From Pseudomonadales bacterium (GTDB lineage Bacteria > Pseudomonadota > Gammaproteobacteria > Steroidobacterales > Steroidobacteraceae), in the NCBI GenBank assembly GCA_020442965.1, contig JAGRJB010000416.1:1-7706 (forward strand): DNA of 7,706 bases. Direction: 5' to 3'. Positions 1-7,014 of the stretch are shown here, piece by piece (positions within the stretch are counted from its first letter, which is position 1; the number at the start of each line of letters is the position of its first letter). Position numbers and translations under genes: made by a program. Under the pieces are notes generated by a model. The model made no database searches. It worked only from the letters and a program-made list of their open reading frames with translations, and was not told the DNA's origin.

Positions 1-23
1 TTGCAAGACTCATCTCGCCGAAC

Positions 24-959
24 TCATTCGGTAATAGACTTTGTTAGCTTCTGATAGAACCAGCGCCATTCGAGCGCCTGACGACCACGCCAATCGAGCC
101 GTGCCACTCCCTGCTGCGAAACGACATAATCCAAGAGTTCCCGCACCGGCACGAACCAACCGTTCTTACGCGCGAGATGACGCATCAATTCTGCAAAGCG
201 CGGCTGCGCCCGGCCAGTCGCCCGGTCGTGAAAGCGATGACCGAAATGTGTGTAAAGAATACACAGGCCCCCAGAAGCTTCCAGCCGATCTTGGTTGGCT
301 TCACTCATGACCCGCTCGAAATCGGGCCACGACGACGCATAGGTGGACGTGAACCAGGCACGCACCATGGGGCGCATGGGATCGAAATACGGCATCGCCG
401 GACAGGCCAGCTGGGTCTGGATATCCGCGAACACGAAATTGCGCACGTAACGGATGCGCTGCTGGCAAATGTCGCCCCAGAAATGCGGAGATTCCGGCAC
501 ATGGCCACCGCGATACGCGATCGGTCGGCGCGATCGGAACGCCGTGTACAAGGCTCGCAGCGGGTACGACAACCTGTCCGGACCCCAATAGATGGCCTCC
601 GGATTCACCAGATGATTGGACATGCAATCCGGATCGTGACCAAACAATTCACGAAAGCGGTCGAGCGCGCGGATCACATCGCCACGGCCAACGCCCGAGT
701 GCGAAGAATTGTGGTAGCCGATCTCAAAGCCAGCCCGCTGCAAATCGAGTACAAAGCGCAGATACTCCGGATCTTCACACGTCGAGCCTTCCGGGCCGCG
801 TGGCGGCTGGCCGGGGGCACAGATCGGCCAAACGGATTTCGTAGTACGTAGCCCCAGCGAACCGAGAATCTCGTAAACGTCCTCGACGTTGCCCGGCACG
901 GCGAGGTCCGTATCGTCGAATATCGAGAAAGCGAACGTCTTACCGCCCGGCCAAATCAC
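24..959 (-). CDS. NodB-like polysaccharide deacetylase family protein
   Basis: A 311-residue protein of the carbohydrate esterase 4 / NodB-like fold, which uses a divalent metal to remove acyl groups (usually N-acetyl) from sugars. Seen: FDDTD at residues 14-18 fits the metal-binding Asp motif. HNSSH at 83-87 fits the His-x3-His metal motif, with Asn where Ser/Thr is usual. A Thr-His pair at 237-238 in a strand-like ILYTHFGH stretch resembles the late catalytic His motif. The protein is longer than a minimal NodB domain, with an extra aromatic-rich middle part (about 120-215). No signal peptide or membrane segment is visible, so it probably acts in the cytoplasm. The start is GTG at 959, inside the ACP stop (GTGA overlap); it has only a weak Shine-Dalgarno, so translation is probably coupled to the ACP. 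It is the last gene of the arm within the window. The substrate is unknown; it could act on a lipid-linked sugar or a nucleotide sugar. Family call fairly sure, reaction inferred. Confidence 0.78.
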   Translation of the reverse strand: MIWPGGKTFAFSIFDDTDLAVPGNVEDVYEILGSLGLRTTKSVWPICAPGQPPRGPEGSTCEDPEYLRFVLDLQRAGFEIGYHNSSHSGVGRGDVIRALDRFRELFGHDPDCMSNHLVNPEAIYWGPDRLSYPLRALYTAFRSRRPIAYRGGHVPESPHFWGDICQQRIRYVRNFVFADIQTQLACPAMPYFDPMRPMVRAWFTSTYASSWPDFERVMSEANQDRLEASGGLCILYTHFGHRFHDRATGRAQPRFAELMRHLARKNGWFVPVRELLDYVVSQQGVARLDWRGRQALEWRWFYQKLTKSITE

Positions 960-1210
960 GTCGTTGCGCCACTCAACTCGGCAACCCGTGCACGCAGTTC
1001 AGTAACGCTCTTCAGTCCGAGCAGATCCTCCGTGGCGAATTGCACCCCGAAGGCCGCCTCCAGCTCAGCGACCAATTCGAGATGAGCGATTGAATCCCAC
1101 TGTTCGAAGTCGCCGATCTTGAGATCGTCTCGGAAGTCGGCGGCGCTCACGTTGAGCACGCGCACGAACACGGCCTTGAACGATTCGGGAGAGTAACTAG
1201 TCTTTGTCAT
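956..1210 (-). CDS. acyl carrier protein
   Basis: An 84-residue discrete acyl carrier protein. Seen: the phosphopantetheine attachment serine is Ser40 in the WDSIAH context (Asp39-Ser40-Ile41). It is followed by the usual acidic helix (LELVAELEAAFGV) and a C-terminal helix ending near residue 80. Length and layout match stand-alone ACPs. The family carries acyl groups as thioesters on a 4'-phosphopantetheine arm. The ATG start at 1210 lies 14 bases inside the end of the upstream FkbH-like gene, and its stop overlaps the deacetylase start by four bases. It therefore sits in a coupled block and is probably the dedicated partner of the FkbH-like protein rather than the fatty-acid ACP, which normally lies with fab genes. 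Only a weak GGTGA-like ribosome site precedes the ATG, about nine bases away. What it carries is inferred (glyceryl is the first guess). Confidence 0.9.
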   Translation of the reverse strand: MTKTSYSPESFKAVFVRVLNVSAADFRDDLKIGDFEQWDSIAHLELVAELEAAFGVQFATEDLLGLKSVTELRARVAELSGATT

Positions 1211-2840
1211 CGTCGTAGTTCACCGTTACAAAATGTGGTGCCAATCGGCGCAGCGCGGCTTCAATGTCCACCGACCAATCGCGTTCATCTGCGGAAGCGC
1301 TGAGTCCCGACTGCTCCAGGAACTGCCGCGCCACCTGATTGCGTTCGCTGGGAACAAAGCGGAACGAGAGCTTGTGGACATCTGCGGCGCGCGCGCGCGC
1401 CGCGAGCCACTCGACGAATGCATGCTCGACGGTACGACCGATCACGCGACAACTCAGCAGGAAGTTCTCGACGACCCAATGCGTGGGATCCGCTGTATCT
1501 ACGAACGCAAGACCGGTCAAACCCGAGTCGCCCATCTTATCGGCGACCTGCAGCGCGAAGGTCTGCCAGCGCGGATCGCTAAGACGCGCACGAGTTGCAT
1601 CCTGCGTCAGGCGTTCAGTCGTCAGATTGAATTGATTGGTCTTGCCGAGCAACTGATGTATGCGTGCCAACTGTGTGCTGGTCGCTCGCACGATGGTAAG
1701 CCGCAGTCGCAGGGATCGGTAGAAATCCTCCGCGCTGCTCGCCTGGCTGCGCAGAGAGGCTCGTTCCGCCTCGGCCCGGTAGCTTGCGGCTCTTTGACTG
1801 TCCTCGCGCGTAAATGACAACGTGTCGAACGCGGTTTCATCACTTAGCAGTTCGGCAAGGCCGATAGCCGGATCGGGGAAGTCGAGCACAAGCACTTCAG
1901 GCAACGCACTGTGTACCTCGGCACGTTCGAAGGCCGAATCATCCAGAAACACAAACGAATCGCGGCCCAGGTTCAACGTCTTGGCCATGCGCGAGATAGC
2001 GGTGGATTTCGCACCCCAGCCTATCTCGAGTTGCGCGAAATCCCGTGGTCGCAGCAAGCATTGCGGATGCTCGGACAGAACACGCAGTGCTTCGTCATGG
2101 TTGTTCTTCGACGCCACCGCGAGCAGGACCCCGCGCGCCTTCAACTCGAGCAGCGCCTGCTGCAGTCGCTGATGGGGCCAGCCCTTCTCCGTCGCACCCA
2201 TTTCTATGCCGTCGAAGCCATCCTCGCCGATCACACCATGCCATAGCGTATTGTCCAGATCGGTCACCAAAACCTTGCGTGGCACCGCTAACAAGGCGCG
2301 CAAACGACGATACCACCAAGCGGCGAGACGCTTCTGACCAGCAGGCGAGAAGTACATTTGGGCGCTGGCCTCGAAACGGGCGTCGGTGATCCCCCGAAGG
2401 CCCTCGAGCGCGCAGAAACCCGCCTGATCGACCACATGGAACCAACTATGATCCAGCGCGAACTCGAGCAACCGCCGATTGAGTCTGGCAACCATCTCTG
2501 TGGACTCCGCCTGCCGTAGCAGTGGGGCCGCGACGCGAGGATCCGCGACAAAGTTCGCGAACAGCACCGTCCGTGCCGGTAGCTGCTGTGCCAACTGCTG
2601 CAGCAGGCCTGCAACCTCCTGATCGATATCCGGGCGCTCGACCAGCCGTGGTGATAGCACGAACGCCAGAATCGCATCTGCTTCAGCCAGCGCCGTGGAA
2701 CCAGGGGAAAAGATCTCGCGCTGCCAGGAATCGAACCCCGCGTCGGCAACGGTGAACGGCAATGGCGCCGCACGCAACAGCCGCTCCAGCTCGCGGCAGA
2801 ACATCGTGGAGGTCTTGTCCGCCAGTACGACTACTTTCAC
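1197..2840 (-). CDS. FkbH-like HAD-IIIC phosphatase/acyltransferase
   Basis: A 547-residue FkbH-like protein. Known members take 1,3-bisphosphoglycerate, remove phosphate and load the glyceryl group onto an ACP. Seen: an N-terminal region (1-185) of the type common in long FkbH proteins, with the WWYRRLRALL run just before the HAD domain. The HAD nucleophile motif DLDNT is at 194-198 (Asp194, Asp196), followed by LWHGVIGEDG. Motif II Ser is in VASKNN (242-247), the motif III Lys is near 278, and the acidic motif VFLDDSAFE is at 297-305. The C-terminal GNAT-like FkbH part includes KTNQFNLTT (400-408). All expected catalytic residues are present. The frame stays open upstream to an ATG at 3050, but the 70 extra residues look non-family and lie on flippase codons. 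GTG at 2840 gives the natural MKVVVLADK start and a GTGA overlap with the flippase stop. The ACP follows directly and is its likely partner. Family call strong; glycerate as substrate is inferred. Confidence 0.9.
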   Translation of the reverse strand: MKVVVLADKTSTMFCRELERLLRAAPLPFTVADAGFDSWQREIFSPGSTALAEADAILAFVLSPRLVERPDIDQEVAGLLQQLAQQLPARTVLFANFVADPRVAAPLLRQAESTEMVARLNRRLLEFALDHSWFHVVDQAGFCALEGLRGITDARFEASAQMYFSPAGQKRLAAWWYRRLRALLAVPRKVLVTDLDNTLWHGVIGEDGFDGIEMGATEKGWPHQRLQQALLELKARGVLLAVASKNNHDEALRVLSEHPQCLLRPRDFAQLEIGWGAKSTAISRMAKTLNLGRDSFVFLDDSAFERAEVHSALPEVLVLDFPDPAIGLAELLSDETAFDTLSFTREDSQRAASYRAEAERASLRSQASSAEDFYRSLRLRLTIVRATSTQLARIHQLLGKTNQFNLTTERLTQDATRARLSDPRWQTFALQVADKMGDSGLTGLAFVDTADPTHWVVENFLLSCRVIGRTVEHAFVEWLAARARAADVHKLSFRFVPSERNQVARQFLEQSGLSASADERDWSVDIEAALRRLAPHFVTVNYDDDKD

Positions 2841-4300
2841 AATGGCTGATCCAAACGACGCATGCGAACGATCGTCAGCGCGAGTTGACGCTCGCCGTGA
2901 CCCAGATAAGGTGACCACCAGATCCCAGCGGCAAGCGCTGCCAGAACCGATAGCTTGATCAACGCATGGAGGACCGACACCGGGCCGAGCTGCAGGCAGA
3001 CTACAACCACCGCCGCGCCAACCGACGCAATCAGCAAGAAATCGCGCCACGGCAGCGCCAGATTAACCAACCGTCTGGCCAGACGATCCTCAACCAACAC
3101 GCGAATGGCAGCGGCGCTGAGCACCGCCACGGCCGCGCCCATTGGCCCGAACCTCGGCGTCAAGGCGAATAACAACAGCGTCATCGCCAATGCACTGATC
3201 GTGGCGGCCTTGTACACGTTCGAGGTCTTACCTTCCGCCAGACTACCAAACCGCGCGAACCTGGAGAGTGCCGTGCAGACGGCGGCGGCTATCAACACCG
3301 GCGCGACGCTACTCGCCGCAGCGAACGGCTTGGACGCGAGCAGGGCAAAGATTTCTGGTGCAAGCACACTAACTCCTGTACCGAACACTACCAACAACGA
3401 CGTGAGCAGCCGAAAGACGCGCTGGAACGGCTGGCGATCACCGGTCGTTTGCCAAATGCGGTATTTCTCCGGATCCCAGATTAGCTCGAACGGTTCATAG
3501 ATGAGTACGAGAAAGCTCTGCGCAAGCCGCGCCGCGAGCGCGTAAATGCCGACACTCGCCAAATCGCGAAAGTGTTCAAGAAAAAAGCGGTCGATTGCGC
3601 CCAGATAGAACTGTGCAACGTTGGCGAGAATCAGTGGGCCACCGAACGCGAACAGCAATCGCGCACTGACGCCCGACAGTGACAGCCCTGCCCGTTTGAT
3701 CGTATACGGTAGCACGCCAATCGCAACGATCGCCGACGAGGCCAGCGATCCGAGAAATACGCCTACCAAGCCGAGCTCGAAATGCACCAGGAAAAGCACG
3801 TTGAAAGCGACATGCAAACTGAGCCGCGCAATGCCCGTCCAGAAGTACTTCCATGCGTCGCCTTCCGCACGCATGTGGCAGGTGACGATCGACACACAGG
3901 CCTCGGTGGTGAGTGTCACCGCGGCGATCGAGACCAGATACCAGAGCTGCGTATTCGACAGGAACTGGCCAGCCAGGATCGGCGACAAGGCGCTCAACAC
4001 CAAGGCGCCGAGCAAGTTCAATGTGAACGCCATGACCAACGCGGTGGCTACGGTCTTGCGACCACCGCCCTTTTCTTCGCGCTCGTGGTAGTAGCGGAAC
4101 AGACCTTCGCCGAGATTCATTCCCGCGATCAGTGCGACCGAGCTTACTAGCAGATTGACGATTTCCAGCGCGCCGTAATCGGCTGGACCCAAGTAGTAGG
4201 TATAAATTGGCAACATCACGACAGTTGCCAATTGCTTGGTGAGGCTGCCGATACCGTACAGCATCAAGTGACTGCCTGCGCGGCGACTACGGGTTTTCAT
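2837..4300 (-). CDS. Wzx-like polysaccharide flippase, MOP superfamily
   Basis: A 487-residue integral inner-membrane protein of the oligosaccharide flippase / polysaccharide biosynthesis family. Members move undecaprenyl-linked glycans from the cytoplasmic to the periplasmic face. Seen: about 14 hydrophobic segments, roughly at 12-32, 44-64, 84-108, 117-140, 155-175, 178-198, 214-236, 248-272, 298-320, 330-348, 362-380, 385-403, 419-437 and 443-463. Family signatures are LGPADYG (37-43) after the first segment and a DRFFLEHF run (237-244) after the seventh. Charged residues cluster at the N-terminus and in the loop at 73-82. Length is normal for the family. The ATG at 4300 has a modest AGG five bases upstream and follows the glycosyltransferase by 37 bases. 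Its stop overlaps the FkbH-like start by four bases. The cargo cannot be read from the sequence; the neighbours suggest a decorated glycan repeat unit. Confidence 0.92.
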   Translation of the reverse strand: MKTRSRRAGSHLMLYGIGSLTKQLATVVMLPIYTYYLGPADYGALEIVNLLVSSVALIAGMNLGEGLFRYYHEREEKGGGRKTVATALVMAFTLNLLGALVLSALSPILAGQFLSNTQLWYLVSIAAVTLTTEACVSIVTCHMRAEGDAWKYFWTGIARLSLHVAFNVLFLVHFELGLVGVFLGSLASSAIVAIGVLPYTIKRAGLSLSGVSARLLFAFGGPLILANVAQFYLGAIDRFFLEHFRDLASVGIYALAARLAQSFLVLIYEPFELIWDPEKYRIWQTTGDRQPFQRVFRLLTSLLVVFGTGVSVLAPEIFALLASKPFAAASSVAPVLIAAAVCTALSRFARFGSLAEGKTSNVYKAATISALAMTLLLFALTPRFGPMGAAVAVLSAAAIRVLVEDRLARRLVNLALPWRDFLLIASVGAAVVVVCLQLGPVSVLHALIKLSVLAALAAGIWWSPYLGHGERQLALTIVRMRRLDQPL

Positions 4301-4337
4301 ATGCGCCTGCAGTTAGCGACGGAACGGGGCGGAGCAA

Positions 4338-5603
4338 TCACGCACGCCACGACCGATCGCGAAGATCGGCTGGATTTCGCGCTAGAGAGACGAAGGTGTT
4401 CGACAGCTCTTGGCCAATCGCGGCGAAGGTGTAGCGACTTTCGACGAGCGACCGGGCGGCATCGCCTATCGCACGGCGTTCCGGCCGATTTTCGAGCAGC
4501 CGGATCGTCGCCGCCACGAACTCCTGCGCGGTCGTCGCGATCGAGACATTCTTGCCAGGTTCCACATCGATTCCCTCGCAGGCGATCGGGTGGGCCAGGA
4601 CGCACTTGGCCATTGCGAAGGCATCCAACATCTTGAGTTTGGTGCCTCCTCCGTCGCGGATCGGGCAGATGTACAAGGCGGCGGAATCGATGAGCGGACG
4701 TATGTCCGGTACGAAGCCGTGCAAAGTCGCGCCCGGACTCGCCGCGCCCAACTCTAACAACGCCGCCGGCGCACCGGCGCCAATCACATCGAGCGTCACA
4801 CTGGGGCGCAGACGACGCAGCGCCGGCAGGATGTCGCGCAACAGAAAATCCACGGCCGCGGCGTTCGGATACCAACCCAGCGTGCCGACGAATACCAGCG
4901 AATCGGCCCGTTCCGGTGCGCCGAGCGGCGCAAAGTACTCGCAATCGACGCCGTTAGGAACGTTGACGCAGTTGGCCGCTGGCTGCAGTTCGATCAATCG
5001 CTCGGAATCCAGGTCCGAGCAAGTGATGTTGGCCGCAAACTCGCCTACGGTGCGTCGCTCGTAGTGCTCGAGACGTCGTCCTTCGCGTCGAAAGTAAGCC
5101 CGCTTCAGCACATTCGGTTCGTTGTCGGCCCGCCGCAGCATCATATGCGATTCAATATTGTGGTGGCCCAGCGTCGCAACTGGCGCGTCGATCGATGCAC
5201 GATAGGGTGCGAGCCCAATGTAATCGAAATGGACGAGGTCGTAATGACCCGCATTCGACATATCGAGAAGCTGCCGATGCCCCGCGGCACTCTGCAAGAA
5301 CCGGGTGGTATAGCAATCACCGGCAAGAGCCGCGAGCGCTGTGCGAGCTTTACCGTAGGGCCTGGCAAGGCTTTCAATCGGTAACAACTGAACGTCCCGA
5401 CAGAACTCCGCGAGATTGGTCTGCGCGTCGGCGACGCCGATCTCGAGATCCTGATAGAACGTGGCCATGAGTGACCGCTGCACGAATGCTGCGAGATCGA
5501 CCTCGTGGTCCGCCGCGACTGCTCGCAGGAGATAATAGGCGCGCAGCAGTACGCCCGCCTTGGGGGGATACGGCACCACGTGCGAAACCCATAGAATCCT
5601 CAT
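4338..5603 (-). CDS. GT4-type glycosyltransferase (GT-B fold)
   Basis: A 421-residue GT-B glycosyltransferase, probably cytoplasmic, adding a sugar from a nucleotide donor to the growing lipid-linked glycan. Seen: an N-terminal MRILWVSHVVPYPPKAG stretch typical of the acceptor domain, GHHNIES (146-152), and the linker NVPNGVD (214-220). The donor-domain strand VFVGTLGW is at 237-244, the GGGTKLKMLDAFAM motif at 318-331, and a late ESRYTF (388-393). It resembles sugar transferases found beside exosortase/PEP-CTERM loci, but no exosortase gene is visible here. Asp327 replaces the Glu normally found in the LEA part of the GGGT-KxLEA motif. The ATG at 5603 has a good AGGCGAG ribosome site (minus strand, 5615-5609) five bases away. 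It is the first gene of the minus-strand block. Sugar and linkage are unknown. Confidence 0.9.
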   Translation of the reverse strand: MRILWVSHVVPYPPKAGVLLRAYYLLRAVAADHEVDLAAFVQRSLMATFYQDLEIGVADAQTNLAEFCRDVQLLPIESLARPYGKARTALAALAGDCYTTRFLQSAAGHRQLLDMSNAGHYDLVHFDYIGLAPYRASIDAPVATLGHHNIESHMMLRRADNEPNVLKRAYFRREGRRLEHYERRTVGEFAANITCSDLDSERLIELQPAANCVNVPNGVDCEYFAPLGAPERADSLVFVGTLGWYPNAAAVDFLLRDILPALRRLRPSVTLDVIGAGAPAALLELGAASPGATLHGFVPDIRPLIDSAALYICPIRDGGGTKLKMLDAFAMAKCVLAHPIACEGIDVEPGKNVSIATTAQEFVAATIRLLENRPERRAIGDAARSLVESRYTFAAIGQELSNTFVSLARNPADLRDRSWRA

Positions 5604-5734
5604 TTACGCTCGCCTAGTGCCTTCCGTGGAATCAACGACTCTCTTGCCCCGCCCGGCTCAGCTCGGGCATTTACGCGCGGTTAAGTCAACGCGACCGCTG
5701 TCGCAATAGCGCGACGGCCAGCCGTGTACCCTGC

Positions 5735-5759
5735 GCAGTGTCGGTCCTTCGGTCACTGC
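5735..5759. repeat. inverted repeat / small hairpin in the divergent region
   Basis: GCAGTG (5735-5740) pairs with CACTGC (5754-5759) around a 13-base loop. No T-run follows on either strand, so it does not look like an intrinsic terminator. It may be part of a leader or a protein-binding site for one of the divergent transcripts, or chance. Confidence 0.2.
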
Positions 5760-5795
5760 ACTCAAGAACTCAACCGTCACTTTCGTAACAGGAGC

Positions 5796-5807
5796 AGCGC
5801 AAGCGCT
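5796..5807. repeat. short perfect dyad, possible operator
   Basis: AGCGCAAGCGCT is a perfect inverted repeat with 5-base arms and an AA centre. It lies 11 bases upstream of the TAGAAT box, about where a -35 element would sit for the plus-strand glycosyltransferase. That position suits an operator or activator site, but in GC-rich DNA such a short dyad can arise by chance. Low confidence in any function. Confidence 0.25.
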
Positions 5808-5861
5808 CACGCCACCGCTAGAATGCCAACCCTTGAATGTTAACCGAGAGCGTGTATCGCG

Positions 5862-6983
5862 GTGGTGAAGTGTCTCGCGATTATCAATGAGCCGCCGATG
5901 CATCCGCGTAGCTGGTCGGGTGCGGCCCGGTTTCTGTTCGGCGAGTTGCGCGACAATGGCACGTTGGTCGACGCGCTCGACGTCCGCATGAGCAAACTGG
6001 AGGATCGCCTCTTCCGGCTCCGCAATTTCCGCATGCCGATGGACGCCTGGAAAGAGGCCTACCACGTTGATCCGCGGTTCTTTCGCCGCCAAACCGAAAT
6101 CGTGCGCGACAAGATCGCCGCGTTCGGCGACGGCTTCGACGCGGTGCTGCAATGTGGTGCGTACTACCGTGTGAGCGATACCACCGACCGGCCCTGCTTT
6201 ACCTACCAAGATGGTACGATCGTCACGCGGATTGCCGCCGGCAATATTGGCTTGCCCGCAACGAGCCCCGAAATGCGCGCCTGCGTGTCATGGGAAAACG
6301 ACTTGTATCGGGATTTGCGCGGCTTTTTCACGTTCAGCGGCTGGCTCGCTGACAAGGTTATGAAAGATTTTGGCGTGCCGCATTCGAAGATCGTCGTCGC
6401 CGGCTGTGGCTTGAATTTCGATCCGCTGCCAGCAGTTGTTACCCAGCGCAATCTGGCGCCCCGCTTCCTGATCGTGGGTCGAGACTTCAAGCGCAAGGGT
6501 GGTTACATATTACTCGACGCGTTTCGCATCGTTCGCAAGCAACTGCGCGATGCCCAACTCGTGATTATCGGCCCCGAGTTGCGCGACTTGCCGGACGGCG
6601 TGGAGTGTCTCGGGTTCTTGGGACGAGAGCGTCACGAAGATGTCGAACGCCTCGAAAACGAGTATCAGAGAGCTTCGATCTACGTCCTGCCGTCGCTCTA
6701 CGAACCCTTCGGTATTTCGCTGCTCGAGGCCATGGCGCACGGGCTGCCGTGCATCGGCATACGCGACTTTGCGATGCCGGAGATTATTGCTGAACGCGAA
6801 ACAGGCCTGCTCGTCGAACGCGGTGACGCTAACTCGCTTGCCAAAGCAATGATCGAACTTGCATCTTCGCCGGACATGGGTACGGCGTTTGGACTCGCCG
6901 GTCGCAAACGCCTGGAGCAACAGTTCACCTGGAAGGCGGTCGCAAGACGTATGGCCGACGCTATGACAACCATGTCGCGTTGA
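5862..6983 (+). CDS. GT4 family glycosyltransferase
   Basis: A 373-residue retaining GT-B glycosyltransferase of family GT4. Seen: an N-terminal acceptor domain opening with LAIINEPPMHPRSWSG and a linker region with FSGWLADKV and VVAGCGLNFD. The donor-domain motif VGRDFKRKGG is at 205-214. The canonical EX7E nucleotide-sugar motif is complete, with Glu281 and Glu289 in YEPFGISLLEAMAHG, and is followed by ERETGLLV. Length is normal for GT4. The start is GTG at 5862 or the adjacent GTG at 5865. An in-frame TAA at 5841-5843 excludes any start further upstream. The ribosome site is weak (GAGAG about 11 bases ahead). It opens the plus-strand arm, and the FkbM-like gene follows after 31 bases, so the two are probably cotranscribed. 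Donor and acceptor are unknown. Confidence 0.92.
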   Translation: MVKCLAIINEPPMHPRSWSGAARFLFGELRDNGTLVDALDVRMSKLEDRLFRLRNFRMPMDAWKEAYHVDPRFFRRQTEIVRDKIAAFGDGFDAVLQCGAYYRVSDTTDRPCFTYQDGTIVTRIAAGNIGLPATSPEMRACVSWENDLYRDLRGFFTFSGWLADKVMKDFGVPHSKIVVAGCGLNFDPLPAVVTQRNLAPRFLIVGRDFKRKGGYILLDAFRIVRKQLRDAQLVIIGPELRDLPDGVECLGFLGRERHEDVERLENEYQRASIYVLPSLYEPFGISLLEAMAHGLPCIGIRDFAMPEIIAERETGLLVERGDANSLAKAMIELASSPDMGTAFGLAGRKRLEQQFTWKAVARRMADAMTTMSR

Positions 6984-6998
6984 TTGCAGGTGCAACCT

Positions 6999-7006
6999 GG
7001 GGAGGA
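6999..7006 (+). promoter_or_regulatory. ribosome binding site for the FkbM-like gene
   Basis: GGGGAGGA is close to the ideal Shine-Dalgarno sequence and lies 8 bases before GTG at 7015. It fixes that GTG as the start. The nearby ATG at 7019 is in another frame, which gives a non-family protein ending at 7231. Confidence 0.75.
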
Positions 7007-7014
7007 TCGCGCGG

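Larger units (their letters stand above)
5604..5861. promoter_or_regulatory. divergent intergenic region, presumed promoters for both arms
   Basis: This 258-base gap separates the first genes of two divergent arms, so the promoters of both should lie here. I see no convincing complete sigma-70 promoter. On the plus strand TAGAAT (5819-5824) is a near-consensus -10 box but lacks a -35 box at the right distance. On the minus strand TTGACT (5689-5684) is a good -35 box but no -10 box follows 16-18 bases later. Several inverted repeats are present: arms 5651-5656 / 5663-5668, 5700-5704 / 5711-5715, 5735-5740 / 5754-5759, and the compact dyad 5796-5807. No gene is supported inside. The assignment rests mainly on gene layout. 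Confidence 0.5.

Noticed and set aside
1..23. Possible start of another minus-strand gene (ATG at 13).
   Set aside because: Only four codons are visible and the GGCGAG before it touches the ATG, so nothing can be claimed.
177..851. Long plus-strand open frame (224 codons) opposite the deacetylase.
   Set aside because: Its translation is rich in Arg, Ala and His with no family features. The opposite strand encodes a recognisable protein, so this is a GC-rich antisense shadow.
1386..1401. GC-dinucleotide run (palindromic, 16 bases) in the FkbH-like gene, possible slippage or phase-variation tract.
   Set aside because: It encodes an ordinary Ala-Arg helix, the frame is intact, and the run is short. 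There is no sign that it is variable.
5651..5668. GC-rich hairpin (stem about 6 bases, loop 6) as an intrinsic terminator.
   Set aside because: No T-run follows on either strand and the genes on both sides point away from it, so no transcript needs to end there.
5799..5814. Sigma-54-like sequence on the minus strand, TGGCGTGAGCGCTTGC.
   Set aside because: The GG and GC elements are 11 bases apart instead of the required 10, and the match overlaps a simple dyad.
5823..5843. Six-codon upstream open frame (ATG to TAA) ahead of the plus-strand glycosyltransferase.
   Set aside because: No ribosome site precedes it and the peptide shows no leader or attenuator character. It is useful only as proof that the glycosyltransferase cannot start further upstream.
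5658..6209. Minus-strand open frame (183 codons) spanning the divergent gap and the start of the plus-strand glycosyltransferase.
   Set aside because: Most of it lies opposite clear GT4 codons and it shows no recognisable motif. Accepting it would leave no room for the promoters.
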